NCBI RefSeq assembly: GCF_000783395.1
Contig: NZ_JSFK01000031.1
Span: 78,753 to 142,752 of the forward strand
Direction: 5' to 3'
Length of the DNA: 64,000 bases
From: Pseudomonas chlororaphis
GTDB taxonomy: Bacteria > Pseudomonadota > Gammaproteobacteria > Pseudomonadales > Pseudomonadaceae
Shown piece by piece: positions 34,595 to 42,639 of this stretch (its first letter is position 1; each line of letters starts with the position of its first letter). The notes beneath the pieces are model-generated. The model ran no database searches and was not told the DNA's origin. It saw only the letters and a program-made list of their open reading frames with translations. The translations under genes and the position numbers were made by a program.

Positions 34595-37500
34595 ATGAAT
34601 AACAACAATACCCCCGCGCAAACGGGGGGCTGCTTTGCCCTGAAAACCCTCACGCTCGCCGTACTCTGTGCCATCGGCACCGCCCATGCCGCGCCCTACG
34701 TGGAAAGCGGTCGCACGGGCGATCCATCGAGTTGGCGCAGTGCTGAATTTCAGGCCGATTGGGGCCTGGGTGCGATCGGTGCCGATCACGCCTACGCCGC
34801 CGGGTATACCGGCAAAGGCGTGAAATTGGGGATCTTCGATCAGCCGGTGTATGCCGCGCACCCGGAGTTTTCCGGCAGCAATAAAGTCGTCACCCTGGTC
34901 ACCAGCGGGATCCGTGAATACACCGACCCGTACATCCCGGTCAAAGCCGGCGATGCGTTCCGCTATGACGGTTCACCCTCGGTTGGCTCCGACGGCAAAC
35001 TCGGCGCCCACGGCACCCACGTCGGCGGTATCGCCGCCGGCAGTCGTGACGGCGGGCCGATGCACGGCGTGGCGTTCGGCGCGCAGATCATCAGCGCCGA
35101 CAACGGTGACCCGGGCCCGGAAGACGGCATCGTTCGCGGTAACGACGGCGCGGTGTACAAGGCCGGTTGGGATGCGCTGATCGCCAGCGGCGCGCGGATC
35201 ATCAACAACAGTTGGGGCATCGGCATCACCGACCGTTTCGACCTCGGCGGCCGCGATCCGGCGTACCCGCATTTCACCGTCAACGACGCGCAATTGCAGT
35301 TCAACGAAATCCGCACACTACTCGGCACCAAACCCGGCGGCGCCTACGACGGCGCAATTGCCGCCGCACGCAGCGGCATCGTGACGATCTTCGCCGCTGG
35401 CAACGACTACAACCTCAACAACCCGGACGCCATCGCCGGCCTCGGCTACTTCGTGCCCGAGATCGCGCCGAACTGGATCACCGTCGCTGCGTTGCAGAAG
35501 AACCCGGACCTGGCCAGCGCCAACCCGTACATCATCAGTACGTTCTCCTCGCGCTGCGGCTATACCGCGAGTTTCTGCGTCTCGGCGCCGGGCACCAAAA
35601 TCTTCAGCGCGATCATCGAAGGCACCAACGCCGACAACCTCACCACCGGCTACAAAAATTACAACGGCACCTCAATGGCCGCACCACACGTGGCCGGTTC
35701 CATGGCGGTGCTGATGGAGCGCTTCCCGTACATGACCGGCGATCAAGTCGCCACGGTCTTGCGCACCACCGCCACCGACCTCGGCACGCCGGGCATCGAC
35801 GCCTTGTACGGCTGGGGCATGATCAACCTGCGCAAAGGCATCGACGGCCCGTCGATGTTCGTCACCGAGCAGGACATTCCAGCCGAATTCCGCATCGACG
35901 GCGCTTACGGCTCCGGCCAGTTTGTCGCGGATCTGCCGGGCATTGGCGCGATCATCGATCAGGGCAAACCGACCGAACGCGTGTGCACCGACATCACTTG
36001 CGGCCTCGACACCTGGCGCAACGACATTTCCGGTCACGGCGGTTTGACCAAGCAAGGTATCGGCACGCTGGTGCTGACCGGCAACAACACTTACAGCGGC
36101 CCGACCCTGGTCAATCAGGGGCGTCTGGCCATCAACGGTTCACTGCAATCAGCGGTGACGGTGAATGACGGCGGCATCCTCGGCGGCAATGGCCACATCG
36201 GCGCGCTGTCGGTGAACAGCGGCGGTACGGTCGCACCGGGTAACTCCATCGGCACCCTCAACGTGGCCGGTGACGTGACGTTTGCACCGGGTTCGACCTA
36301 CGCCGTAGAGCTGTCGCCGACCAGCAGCGATCAGATTATCGCTACCGGCAAAGCCGTGATTGAAGGCGCCACCGTGAGCATGTCGCTGGAAAACAGCCCG
36401 ACCTTGCTGACCACCAACGAAGTGCAAAGCCTGCTCGGCACTCAGTACAACATCCTGCAAGCGGCGGGCGGCATCGAAGGACGCTTCGGTCAGGTGTTGC
36501 CGGATTACGCCTTCCTCGGCGGCACGCTGGCGTACTCGGCCACTGGCATCCAGTTGGCGGTCGGGCGTAACGATGCCTCGTTCGCCAGCGTCGGTTTGAC
36601 GCCGAACCAGCGTGCGGTCGGTGCGGCGGCTGAACGTTTGGGCGCTGGTAATGCGCTGTTCGAAACCCTGTTGCTGTCGCCGAATGCGGCGTCGGCGCAG
36701 CAAGCCTTCCAACAGTTGTCCGGCGAGATCCATCCGGCCATTGGCACGATGCTGATCAACGACAGCCGTTACCTGCGTGAAGCGGTGGGCGAGCGTCTGC
36801 GTGAGCGTGATCTGTTCAACGCTGGCGCACCGACCGACGATCGCAGCAACGCCTGGGTCAAGGTCTTGGGTTCGTGGGGCAAGAGCGATGGCGGGCATGA
36901 CAATGCCGACTCGAACAGCTCCATCGGTGGCTTGCTCGCCGGTGTCGACGGCTTGATCGCTGAAGATACCCGTCTCGGTTTCGTTACCGGTTATAGCGAC
37001 AGCTCGTTGAGCATGGGCAGCGGCACGCATTCGTCGGCGTCGGTCGACAGCTATCACTTGGGTGCGTACCTGGGGCACCAGATCGATGCGCTGCGGCTGA
37101 CCGTCGGCGGCGCCTACAGCTGGCACCGTGTCGACGTCAAACGTGACCTGCAGTTCGGGGACGTCAGCAGTAAACAAAAGACCAAGCACGATGCCGCCAC
37201 CACTCAAGTGTTCACCGAGGCCGCTTATGATCTGGGCCTGCAACCGATGAATCTGGAGCCGTTCGCCAACCTGGCTTACGTGCACCTCAATACCGAAAGC
37301 TTCACCGAGAAGGGTGATGCCGCAGCGTTGAAGGGCGGTGAGGACAATCGCGATGTGGTGCTGTCGACCCTCGGCGTGCGCGCCAAGCGTTCGTTCGCCT
37401 TGTCGGAGCAGCAGCAACTGGAACTGGGTGCGAGCCTTGGCTGGCAGCACAACCTGAACAACGTCGATGCCGACAGCCATCTGGCCTTCGCCAACGGCAA

Positions 37501-37672
37501 CAGTGCGTTCACCGTGCAGGGCGTGTCGATGGATCGCGAAGCGGCGGTGGTCGGCGTGCGCGCAGGTCTGGCGTTCAACCGCGATGTGCGGGTGAACCTG
37601 GATTACAACGGACTGATCGGCTCGAACGAGAAGGACCACGGTGTGGGCCTCACCCTCGACTGGCAGTTCTAA
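34595..37672 (+). CDS. Autotransporter subtilisin-type serine protease (second copy)
   Basis: The protein has 1025 aa from the ATG at 34595, after AAGGAAGG; the frame is open further upstream only across the REP element. A long signal region (to AAPYVES) precedes the S8 domain, with triad D82 (IFDQPVYAAHPEF), H139 (AHGTHVGG) and S360 (GTSMAAPH). It then has the same beta-helix and barrel as the first copy. Passenger parts differ in several loops and the spacing of the triad, while the barrel and the TLNVAGDVTFAPGSTYAVEL block are nearly identical. It is a tandem paralogue. Surface-exposed or released protease activity is expected. Confidence 0.92.
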   Translation: MNNNNTPAQTGGCFALKTLTLAVLCAIGTAHAAPYVESGRTGDPSSWRSAEFQADWGLGAIGADHAYAAGYTGKGVKLGIFDQPVYAAHPEFSGSNKVVTLVTSGIREYTDPYIPVKAGDAFRYDGSPSVGSDGKLGAHGTHVGGIAAGSRDGGPMHGVAFGAQIISADNGDPGPEDGIVRGNDGAVYKAGWDALIASGARIINNSWGIGITDRFDLGGRDPAYPHFTVNDAQLQFNEIRTLLGTKPGGAYDGAIAAARSGIVTIFAAGNDYNLNNPDAIAGLGYFVPEIAPNWITVAALQKNPDLASANPYIISTFSSRCGYTASFCVSAPGTKIFSAIIEGTNADNLTTGYKNYNGTSMAAPHVAGSMAVLMERFPYMTGDQVATVLRTTATDLGTPGIDALYGWGMINLRKGIDGPSMFVTEQDIPAEFRIDGAYGSGQFVADLPGIGAIIDQGKPTERVCTDITCGLDTWRNDISGHGGLTKQGIGTLVLTGNNTYSGPTLVNQGRLAINGSLQSAVTVNDGGILGGNGHIGALSVNSGGTVAPGNSIGTLNVAGDVTFAPGSTYAVELSPTSSDQIIATGKAVIEGATVSMSLENSPTLLTTNEVQSLLGTQYNILQAAGGIEGRFGQVLPDYAFLGGTLAYSATGIQLAVGRNDASFASVGLTPNQRAVGAAAERLGAGNALFETLLLSPNAASAQQAFQQLSGEIHPAIGTMLINDSRYLREAVGERLRERDLFNAGAPTDDRSNAWVKVLGSWGKSDGGHDNADSNSSIGGLLAGVDGLIAEDTRLGFVTGYSDSSLSMGSGTHSSASVDSYHLGAYLGHQIDALRLTVGGAYSWHRVDVKRDLQFGDVSSKQKTKHDAATTQVFTEAAYDLGLQPMNLEPFANLAYVHLNTESFTEKGDAAALKGGEDNRDVVLSTLGVRAKRSFALSEQQQLELGASLGWQHNLNNVDADSHLAFANGNSAFTVQGVSMDREAAVVGVRAGLAFNRDVRVNLDYNGLIGSNEKDHGVGLTLDWQF

Positions 37673-37677
37673 AGCGT

Positions 37678-37709
37678 ACCGGCAGCTCTGCACAGAGCTG
37701 CCGGTTTTT
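37678..37709 (+). terminator. Strong hairpin with T-run before the first lipase gene
   Basis: ACCGGCAGCTCTG (37678-37690) pairs perfectly with CAGAGCTGCCGGT (37693-37705) and is followed by TTTTT. It lies 6 bases after the second protease stop and 20 before the lipase start, so the lipase needs read-through or its own promoter. Confidence 0.8.
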
Positions 37710-37729
37710 GAAGGAAGAGAGAGCACAAC

Positions 37730-39418
37730 ATGGGACTGTTCGATTACAAGAATGCCGATGGCAAAGCGTTGTACAGCGACGCCATCGCACTGACGCTGTA
37801 TGCCTACACGCCGACCGGCAAGCCTTTGCCGGCGACCGCTTGGTCGCCGCTCACGGCGACGGCGCTGGGCTATCAGGGCAAAGTCGGGCTGCAGGGCACC
37901 TTCTTCGGTGAGAAGGACGGCTTCACCAGCGCCGAAGCCGAAGTGCTCGGCAAATACGATGCTGCCGGCAAGTTGATTGGCATCGGCGTCGCTTTTCGTG
38001 GCACCGGCGGGCTCGGTTATAGCGACACCTTCGGTGACCTGAAAAACAACCTGCTCGCCGCCATCGGGCCGTCGGATTACGCGAGCAATTACGCGAAAAA
38101 CGCTTTCGACAATTTGCTCAAGGCGGTCGCCGCATTCGCGATTGCCAACGGCATCGCCGCCAAGGACGTGCTGCTTAGCGGCCACAGCCTCGGCGGGCTC
38201 GGCGTCAACAGCGTGGCCGAACTGAGTGCGAGCAACTGGGGCGGCTTCTTCAAGGATGCCAACTACATCACCTTCGCCTCGCCAACCCAGAGCAGCACGG
38301 GCAATAACGTGCTGAACATCGGATTCGAGAACGACCCGGTGTTCCGTGTGCTCGATGGCACCACGTTCAGTAGCGCGTCGATGGGCAAGCACGACAAGCC
38401 ACACGATTCGACCACCGACAACATCGTCAACTTCAACGACAACTACGCGTCCACCGCGCAGAACCTGGTGCCGTTCAGCATCGTCAACCCGCTGAACTGG
38501 TCGGCCCACAGCTCACTGGGGTATGCCGATGGCTTGAATCGGGTCATCGATTCGACGTTCTACAACCTGACGCATAAAGACTCGACGATCATCGTCTCCA
38601 ATCTGGAAGAAGCTTCTCGCGGCAAGACCTGGGTTGAAGATCTTGGCCGCAGCGGCGAGCCGCATACCGGCAGCACTTTCATCATCGGCACCCAGAGCAG
38701 CGACTGGCTCAAGGGCGGCGCGGGCAACGACTTCCTCGAAGGCCTGGGCGGCGATGACCGTTTCCGTGATGACGGCGGCTACAACATTCTGCTCGGTGGT
38801 CAGGGGCACAACACGTTCGAGCTACAGAAACCGTTGCAGAACTTCAGCTTCGCCAATGACGGGGACGGCACGCTGTACGTGCGTGATGCTTATGGCGGCA
38901 TCAGCATGACCCGCGACATTGGCGCGCTGGTGAGCAAAGAGTCGGGTTCGTGGTGGGGCAGCAAGGAAATCACCTGGGGCGTCACGGCCAAGGGTTTGAC
39001 CAATGGCAGCGAGCTGACCCAGTACAACCACTCGCTCAGTGGCGACGGCTACGGCAATGCGCTGCACGCCACGGCTGATGGTGACTGGCTGTTCGGCCTC
39101 GGTGGCGATGACAAACTGATCAGCGACAAGGGCCATGTGACCTTCGTCGGTGGCGCCGGTAACGACGTGATGACGGCGGTGGGTGGCAACAACACCTTCC
39201 TGTTCAGCGGCGCGTTCGGTTTCGATGCCATCAACGGTTATCAGGGCAGCGACAAACTGCTGTTCATGGGCGTTGAAGGCGCGGGGCAGGGCTACGACTA
39301 CAAGCAACACGCGTCGCAGACCGGCAACGACACCGTGCTGAAGATTGGCGACTTTGCCGTGACCCTGATCGGGGTGGGAGTGGCTAACCTGTCGGACTCC
39401 AGTTTCATGTTCGCGTAG
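37730..39418 (+). CDS. RTX lipase/polyurethanase, short form (PueB-like)
   Basis: The protein has 562 aa. The lipase box GHSLGG gives S153; with D202 (ENDPVF) and H260 (WSAHSS) it forms the triad. RTX motifs follow (GGAGNDFLEG, GLGGDDRF, GGAGNDVMTA). It ends in a type I export signal (SSFMFA). It lacks an N-terminal signal peptide and should use AprDEF. Compared with the 617-aa paralogue downstream it lacks about 54 residues after residue ~24, the region that forms the first mobile lid in the related MIS38 lipase. Its length matches PueB of P. chlororaphis and P. protegens. Substrates may therefore be esters accessible without interfacial opening. Confidence 0.9.
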   Translation: MGLFDYKNADGKALYSDAIALTLYAYTPTGKPLPATAWSPLTATALGYQGKVGLQGTFFGEKDGFTSAEAEVLGKYDAAGKLIGIGVAFRGTGGLGYSDTFGDLKNNLLAAIGPSDYASNYAKNAFDNLLKAVAAFAIANGIAAKDVLLSGHSLGGLGVNSVAELSASNWGGFFKDANYITFASPTQSSTGNNVLNIGFENDPVFRVLDGTTFSSASMGKHDKPHDSTTDNIVNFNDNYASTAQNLVPFSIVNPLNWSAHSSLGYADGLNRVIDSTFYNLTHKDSTIIVSNLEEASRGKTWVEDLGRSGEPHTGSTFIIGTQSSDWLKGGAGNDFLEGLGGDDRFRDDGGYNILLGGQGHNTFELQKPLQNFSFANDGDGTLYVRDAYGGISMTRDIGALVSKESGSWWGSKEITWGVTAKGLTNGSELTQYNHSLSGDGYGNALHATADGDWLFGLGGDDKLISDKGHVTFVGGAGNDVMTAVGGNNTFLFSGAFGFDAINGYQGSDKLLFMGVEGAGQGYDYKQHASQTGNDTVLKIGDFAVTLIGVGVANLSDSSFMFA

Positions 39419-39424
39419 ATCCAA

Positions 39425-39513
39425 TGTGGGAGCGAGCTTGCTCGCGAATGCGTAGTGTCAGTTGAAGTATTCGTACCTGGCACACCGCCTTCGCGAGCAG
39501 GCTCGCTCCCACA
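39425..39513. repeat. REP pair (REPIN), GTGGGAGCGAGC family
   Basis: Inverted 24-bp copies at 39425-39448 and 39490-39513 lie directly after the first lipase gene. Same family as 23883-23972. Confidence 0.9.
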
Positions 39514-39617
39514 GTAAACAGCAACAAGTAGTACTGAAATGCTCCGGGGCGTCCCCGTGGGGCGCCCTGGCTGTGAGCTATCTCTGAACAATTCCAACAA
39601 AGAGAGAGGCAATGGCA

Positions 39618-41471
39618 ATGGGTGTGTATGACTACAAGAACTTCGGCACAGTCGATTCCAAGGCGTTGTTCAGCGACGCCATGGCGATCACGCTGTATTC
39701 CTATCACAACCTCGATAACGGCTTTGCCGCCGGTTATCAGCACAACGGTTTTGGCCTCGGCCTGCCCGCCACGCTGGTCACGGCACTGCTCGGCGGCACC
39801 GATTCCCAGGGGGTGATCCCCGGCATTCCGTGGAATCCCGACTCGGAAAAACTTGCCCTCGAAGCGGTGAAAAAGGCTGGCTGGACGCCGATCACCGCCT
39901 CGCAACTGGGCTACGACGGCAAGACCGATGCACGGGGAACCTTCTTCGGCGAGAAGGCCGGTTACACCACCGCGCAAGTGGAAATCCTCGGAAAGTACGA
40001 CGCCCAGGGCCATCTTACCGAGCTCGGCATAGCCTTTCGTGGCACCAGTGGTCCGCGGGAAAACCTGATCCTCGACTCGATTGGCGACGTGATCAACGAC
40101 CTGCTCGCGGCGTTCGGTCCCAAGGACTACGCCAAGAACTACGTCGGCGAAGCGTTCGGTAATCTGCTCAATGATGTGGTGGCGTTTGCCCAGGCCAACG
40201 GCCTCAGCGGCAAGGACGTACTGGTCAGCGGCCACAGCCTCGGCGGCCTGGCGGTCAACAGCATGGCGGATCTGAGTGGCGGCAAGTGGGGCGGTTTCTT
40301 TGCCGACTCCAACTACATCGCCTACGCCTCGCCAACGCAAAGCAGCACCGACAAAGTGCTCAACGTCGGCTACGAAAACGACCCGGTGTTCCGTGCTCTC
40401 GACGGTTCGACCTTCACGGGTGCTTCGATCGGTGTGCACGATGCGCCAAAAGAGTCGGCCACCGACAACATCGTCAGCTTCAACGATCACTACGCCTCGA
40501 CCGCGTGGAATCTGCTGCCGTACTCGATCCTCAACATTCCCACCTGGATCTCGCACTTGCCGACCGCGTATGGCGACGGTATGAACCGGGTGATCGACTC
40601 AAAATTCTACGACCTCACCAGCCGCGACTCGACGATCATCGTCGCCAACCTCTCGGACCCGGCGCGGGCCAACACCTGGGTGCAGGACCTCAACCGTAAC
40701 GCCGAAACCCACAAGGGCAGCACGTTCATTATCGGCAGCGACGCCAACGACCTGATCCAGGGCGGCAGCGGCAACGATTACCTGGAAGGCCGCGCCGGCA
40801 ACGACACCTTCCGCGACAGCGGCGGCTACAACGTCATTCTTGGCGGGCAGGGCAGCAACACCCTCGATCTGCAAAGCGCGGTGAAGAACTTTGATTTCGC
40901 CAATGACGGCGCCGGCAATCTCTACGTGCGCGATGCCAACGGCGGGATCAGCATCACCCGCGACATCGGCAGCATCGTTACCAAAGAACCGGGGTTTCTC
41001 TGGGGCCTGTTCAAGGACGATGTGACCCACAGCGTCACGGCCAGCGGTTTGAAGGTCGGCAACAACGTCACTGCTTACGAGTCCAGCGTCAAAGGCACTG
41101 GCGGTGCCGATACGCTGAAGGCGCATGCCGGTGGTGACTGGTTGTTCGGGCTGGACGGCAACGATCACCTGATTGGCGGCGCGGGCAATGACGTGTTTGT
41201 CGGCGGCGCCGGTAACGACCTGATGGAGTCGGGGGGCGGGGCGGATACGTTTCTGTTCAACGGTGCGTTTGGGCAGGATCGGGTGGTGGGTTACACGTCC
41301 AACGACAAACTGGTGTTTCTCGGTGTGCAGGGAGTTTTGCCAGCGGAGGACTTCCGTGCCCATGCCGCGACCGTTGGACAGGATACGGTGCTGACGTTTG
41401 GCAACGATTCGGTGACGTTGGTCGGGGTGTCGCTCAACAGCTTGAGTGCTGACGGCGTTGTGATCGCCTGA
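39618..41471 (+). CDS. RTX lipase/polyurethanase, long form (family I.3, PueA/LipA-like)
   Basis: The protein has 617 aa from the ATG at 39618; an ATG 6 bases earlier is too close to the AGAGAGAGG site. Length and triad positions S207 (GHSLGG), D255 (ENDPVF) and H313 (ISHLP) coincide with those of the Pseudomonas sp. MIS38 lipase, including the lid region at about 46-74. RTX nonapeptides are at ~370-400 and ~510-540, and the chain ends in the type I signal VVIA. It hydrolyses triacylglycerols and, in relatives, polyester polyurethane. Calcium binding to the RTX repeats would fold it after export through AprDEF. Confidence 0.93.
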   Translation: MGVYDYKNFGTVDSKALFSDAMAITLYSYHNLDNGFAAGYQHNGFGLGLPATLVTALLGGTDSQGVIPGIPWNPDSEKLALEAVKKAGWTPITASQLGYDGKTDARGTFFGEKAGYTTAQVEILGKYDAQGHLTELGIAFRGTSGPRENLILDSIGDVINDLLAAFGPKDYAKNYVGEAFGNLLNDVVAFAQANGLSGKDVLVSGHSLGGLAVNSMADLSGGKWGGFFADSNYIAYASPTQSSTDKVLNVGYENDPVFRALDGSTFTGASIGVHDAPKESATDNIVSFNDHYASTAWNLLPYSILNIPTWISHLPTAYGDGMNRVIDSKFYDLTSRDSTIIVANLSDPARANTWVQDLNRNAETHKGSTFIIGSDANDLIQGGSGNDYLEGRAGNDTFRDSGGYNVILGGQGSNTLDLQSAVKNFDFANDGAGNLYVRDANGGISITRDIGSIVTKEPGFLWGLFKDDVTHSVTASGLKVGNNVTAYESSVKGTGGADTLKAHAGGDWLFGLDGNDHLIGGAGNDVFVGGAGNDLMESGGGADTFLFNGAFGQDRVVGYTSNDKLVFLGVQGVLPAEDFRAHAATVGQDTVLTFGNDSVTLVGVSLNSLSADGVVIA

Positions 41472-41498
41472 TGTTGATGGGGTGCCGGTAAGGGCCCC

Positions 41499-41573
41499 TT
41501 CGCGAGCAGGCTCGCTCCCACAGGGGATTTGTAAACGACACAGATCCAGTGTGGGAGCGAGCCTGCTCGCGAA
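41499..41573. repeat. REP pair in opposite arrangement
   Basis: Copies of the GTGGGAGCGAGC family lie at 41499-41522 and 41550-41573, here in the reverse order relative to the pairs at 23883 and 39425. They follow the second lipase gene and may form its 3'-end structure. Confidence 0.88.
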
Positions 41574-41710
41574 GAACGATAACGCGGTTTAAAAGTGACT
41601 CGACAGCCACTCCCTGACTCAAAACCCTGCAAAACAGGAAATGCGGCCTAAAGCCAGCACGTGCGCACACGTTCTATAGCTAGCCGCCATTGAGCACAGG
41701 AGATTCAAAC

Positions 41711-42085
41711 GTGAAAGGTTTCAAGGGGTATGTCGGGTTCGTCGCACTGGCGCTGTGTTCGGCCAATGCCTGCGCCGATCTGCCTCAAAGCTCGATTCTG
41801 AGCCGTTATGGCGTTACTACTGACCAACTGCCGAGCCCACCGAAAAGCGAGGCGGTGGAACCGGTCGAAGAGAAAAGCCGCTTTCAGATTCAGCCCGAAC
41901 AACCGTTCGTGACCCTTCGCCTGGGTGACGGCAAGCAGCCGCAAACCACCGGCAATCTGAGCATTGATCGCATGGCGCAACAGGATCTGGAACGTTGCCG
42001 GCGTTTGCAGGGTGAAGTGGTCAAGCGGGGCGGCACGTACATGCCTTGCGATGGCAGCATTCCGGGCATGCCGACCTTCGAATAA
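41711..42085 (+). CDS. Small secreted protein of unknown function
   Basis: The protein has 124 aa from a GTG at 41711 with AGGAG 8 bases upstream. A signal peptide (MKGFKGYVGFVALALCSANACA) precedes a polar mature part with PPKSEAVEPVEEKS and a pair of cysteines (ERCRRLQG and MPCDGS). Likely periplasmic or secreted. It follows the lipase genes on the same strand but after a REP pair, so co-transcription is uncertain. No family recognised. Confidence 0.7.
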   Translation: MKGFKGYVGFVALALCSANACADLPQSSILSRYGVTTDQLPSPPKSEAVEPVEEKSRFQIQPEQPFVTLRLGDGKQPQTTGNLSIDRMAQQDLERCRRLQGEVVKRGGTYMPCDGSIPGMPTFE

Positions 42086-42105
42086 CACAAAGCTGCCCTG
42101 ATATG

Positions 42106-42214
42106 ATCGTTCCCACGCGCAGCAAAGGAATGCAGCCCGGGACGCTTCGCGTCCCAGCCAGAGGCGAACGCGGAGCGTCCGTTGAGGCATTCCCACGCGG
42201 AGCGTGGGAACGAG
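42106..42214. repeat. Compound REP element, GTTCCCACGC family
   Basis: It contains ATCGTTCCCACGCGCAGC, an internal hairpin GGGACGC/GCGTCCC and a full TTCCCACGC-GGA-GCGTGGGAA copy at 42190-42210. It separates convergent genes and may serve as a terminator for both. Confidence 0.8.
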
Positions 42215-42220
42215 CGAAAC

Positions 42221-42445
42221 CTAGTCTTCTTCGCGCACCGTGGCTACTTCATCGGCGCGAACCTTCACCTTGGACCCGGAAATATCCTCGAACTCATAGA
42301 AGCCATCCTTGGTTTTGGTTTTCGGCATGTCCTTGGTCAGATACTGGGTGCCGTTCTGCAGAGTGACCACCGTCGGCGTCGAGCAGCCGGCCAGTGCCAG
42401 CGCGGCGACGATGGCGAAAGGGATGCCCAGCGACTTGATTTTCAT
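42221..42445 (-). CDS. YgdI/YgdR-like small lipoprotein
   Basis: The protein has 74 aa from the ATG at 42445-42443, after AGAGGTG. A lipoprotein signal (AALALAGC) gives lipidated Cys near residue 21, followed by STPTVVTLQNGTQYLTKDMPKTKTKDGFYEFEDISG, the short SH3-like barrel of the YgdI/YgdR family. These are abundant outer-membrane-associated lipoproteins of unknown function. Confidence 0.88.
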   Translation of the reverse strand: MKIKSLGIPFAIVAALALAGCSTPTVVTLQNGTQYLTKDMPKTKTKDGFYEFEDISGSKVKVRADEVATVREED

Positions 42446-42639
42446 ACCCACCTCTAAATCCTCATTCGATGTGATGCCGAGCATTGTCGGCCTTCTAACG
42501 CGGTTGGTGCCATCCCCGGGGGAAAAGTTCGATAGCCCGGCGAAAAAATGCCACTGATCATTTTCCGTTTGCACCGGGCAGGGCACAGCTGTTATCTGTA
42601 CGCATAACCAGTATTCGCTCGCCATGGCCCAAAATTCCC

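Noticed and set aside
36149..38509. 786-codon open frame on the minus strand
   Set aside because: It covers the second autotransporter and first lipase in antisense and has the composition of a shadow frame.
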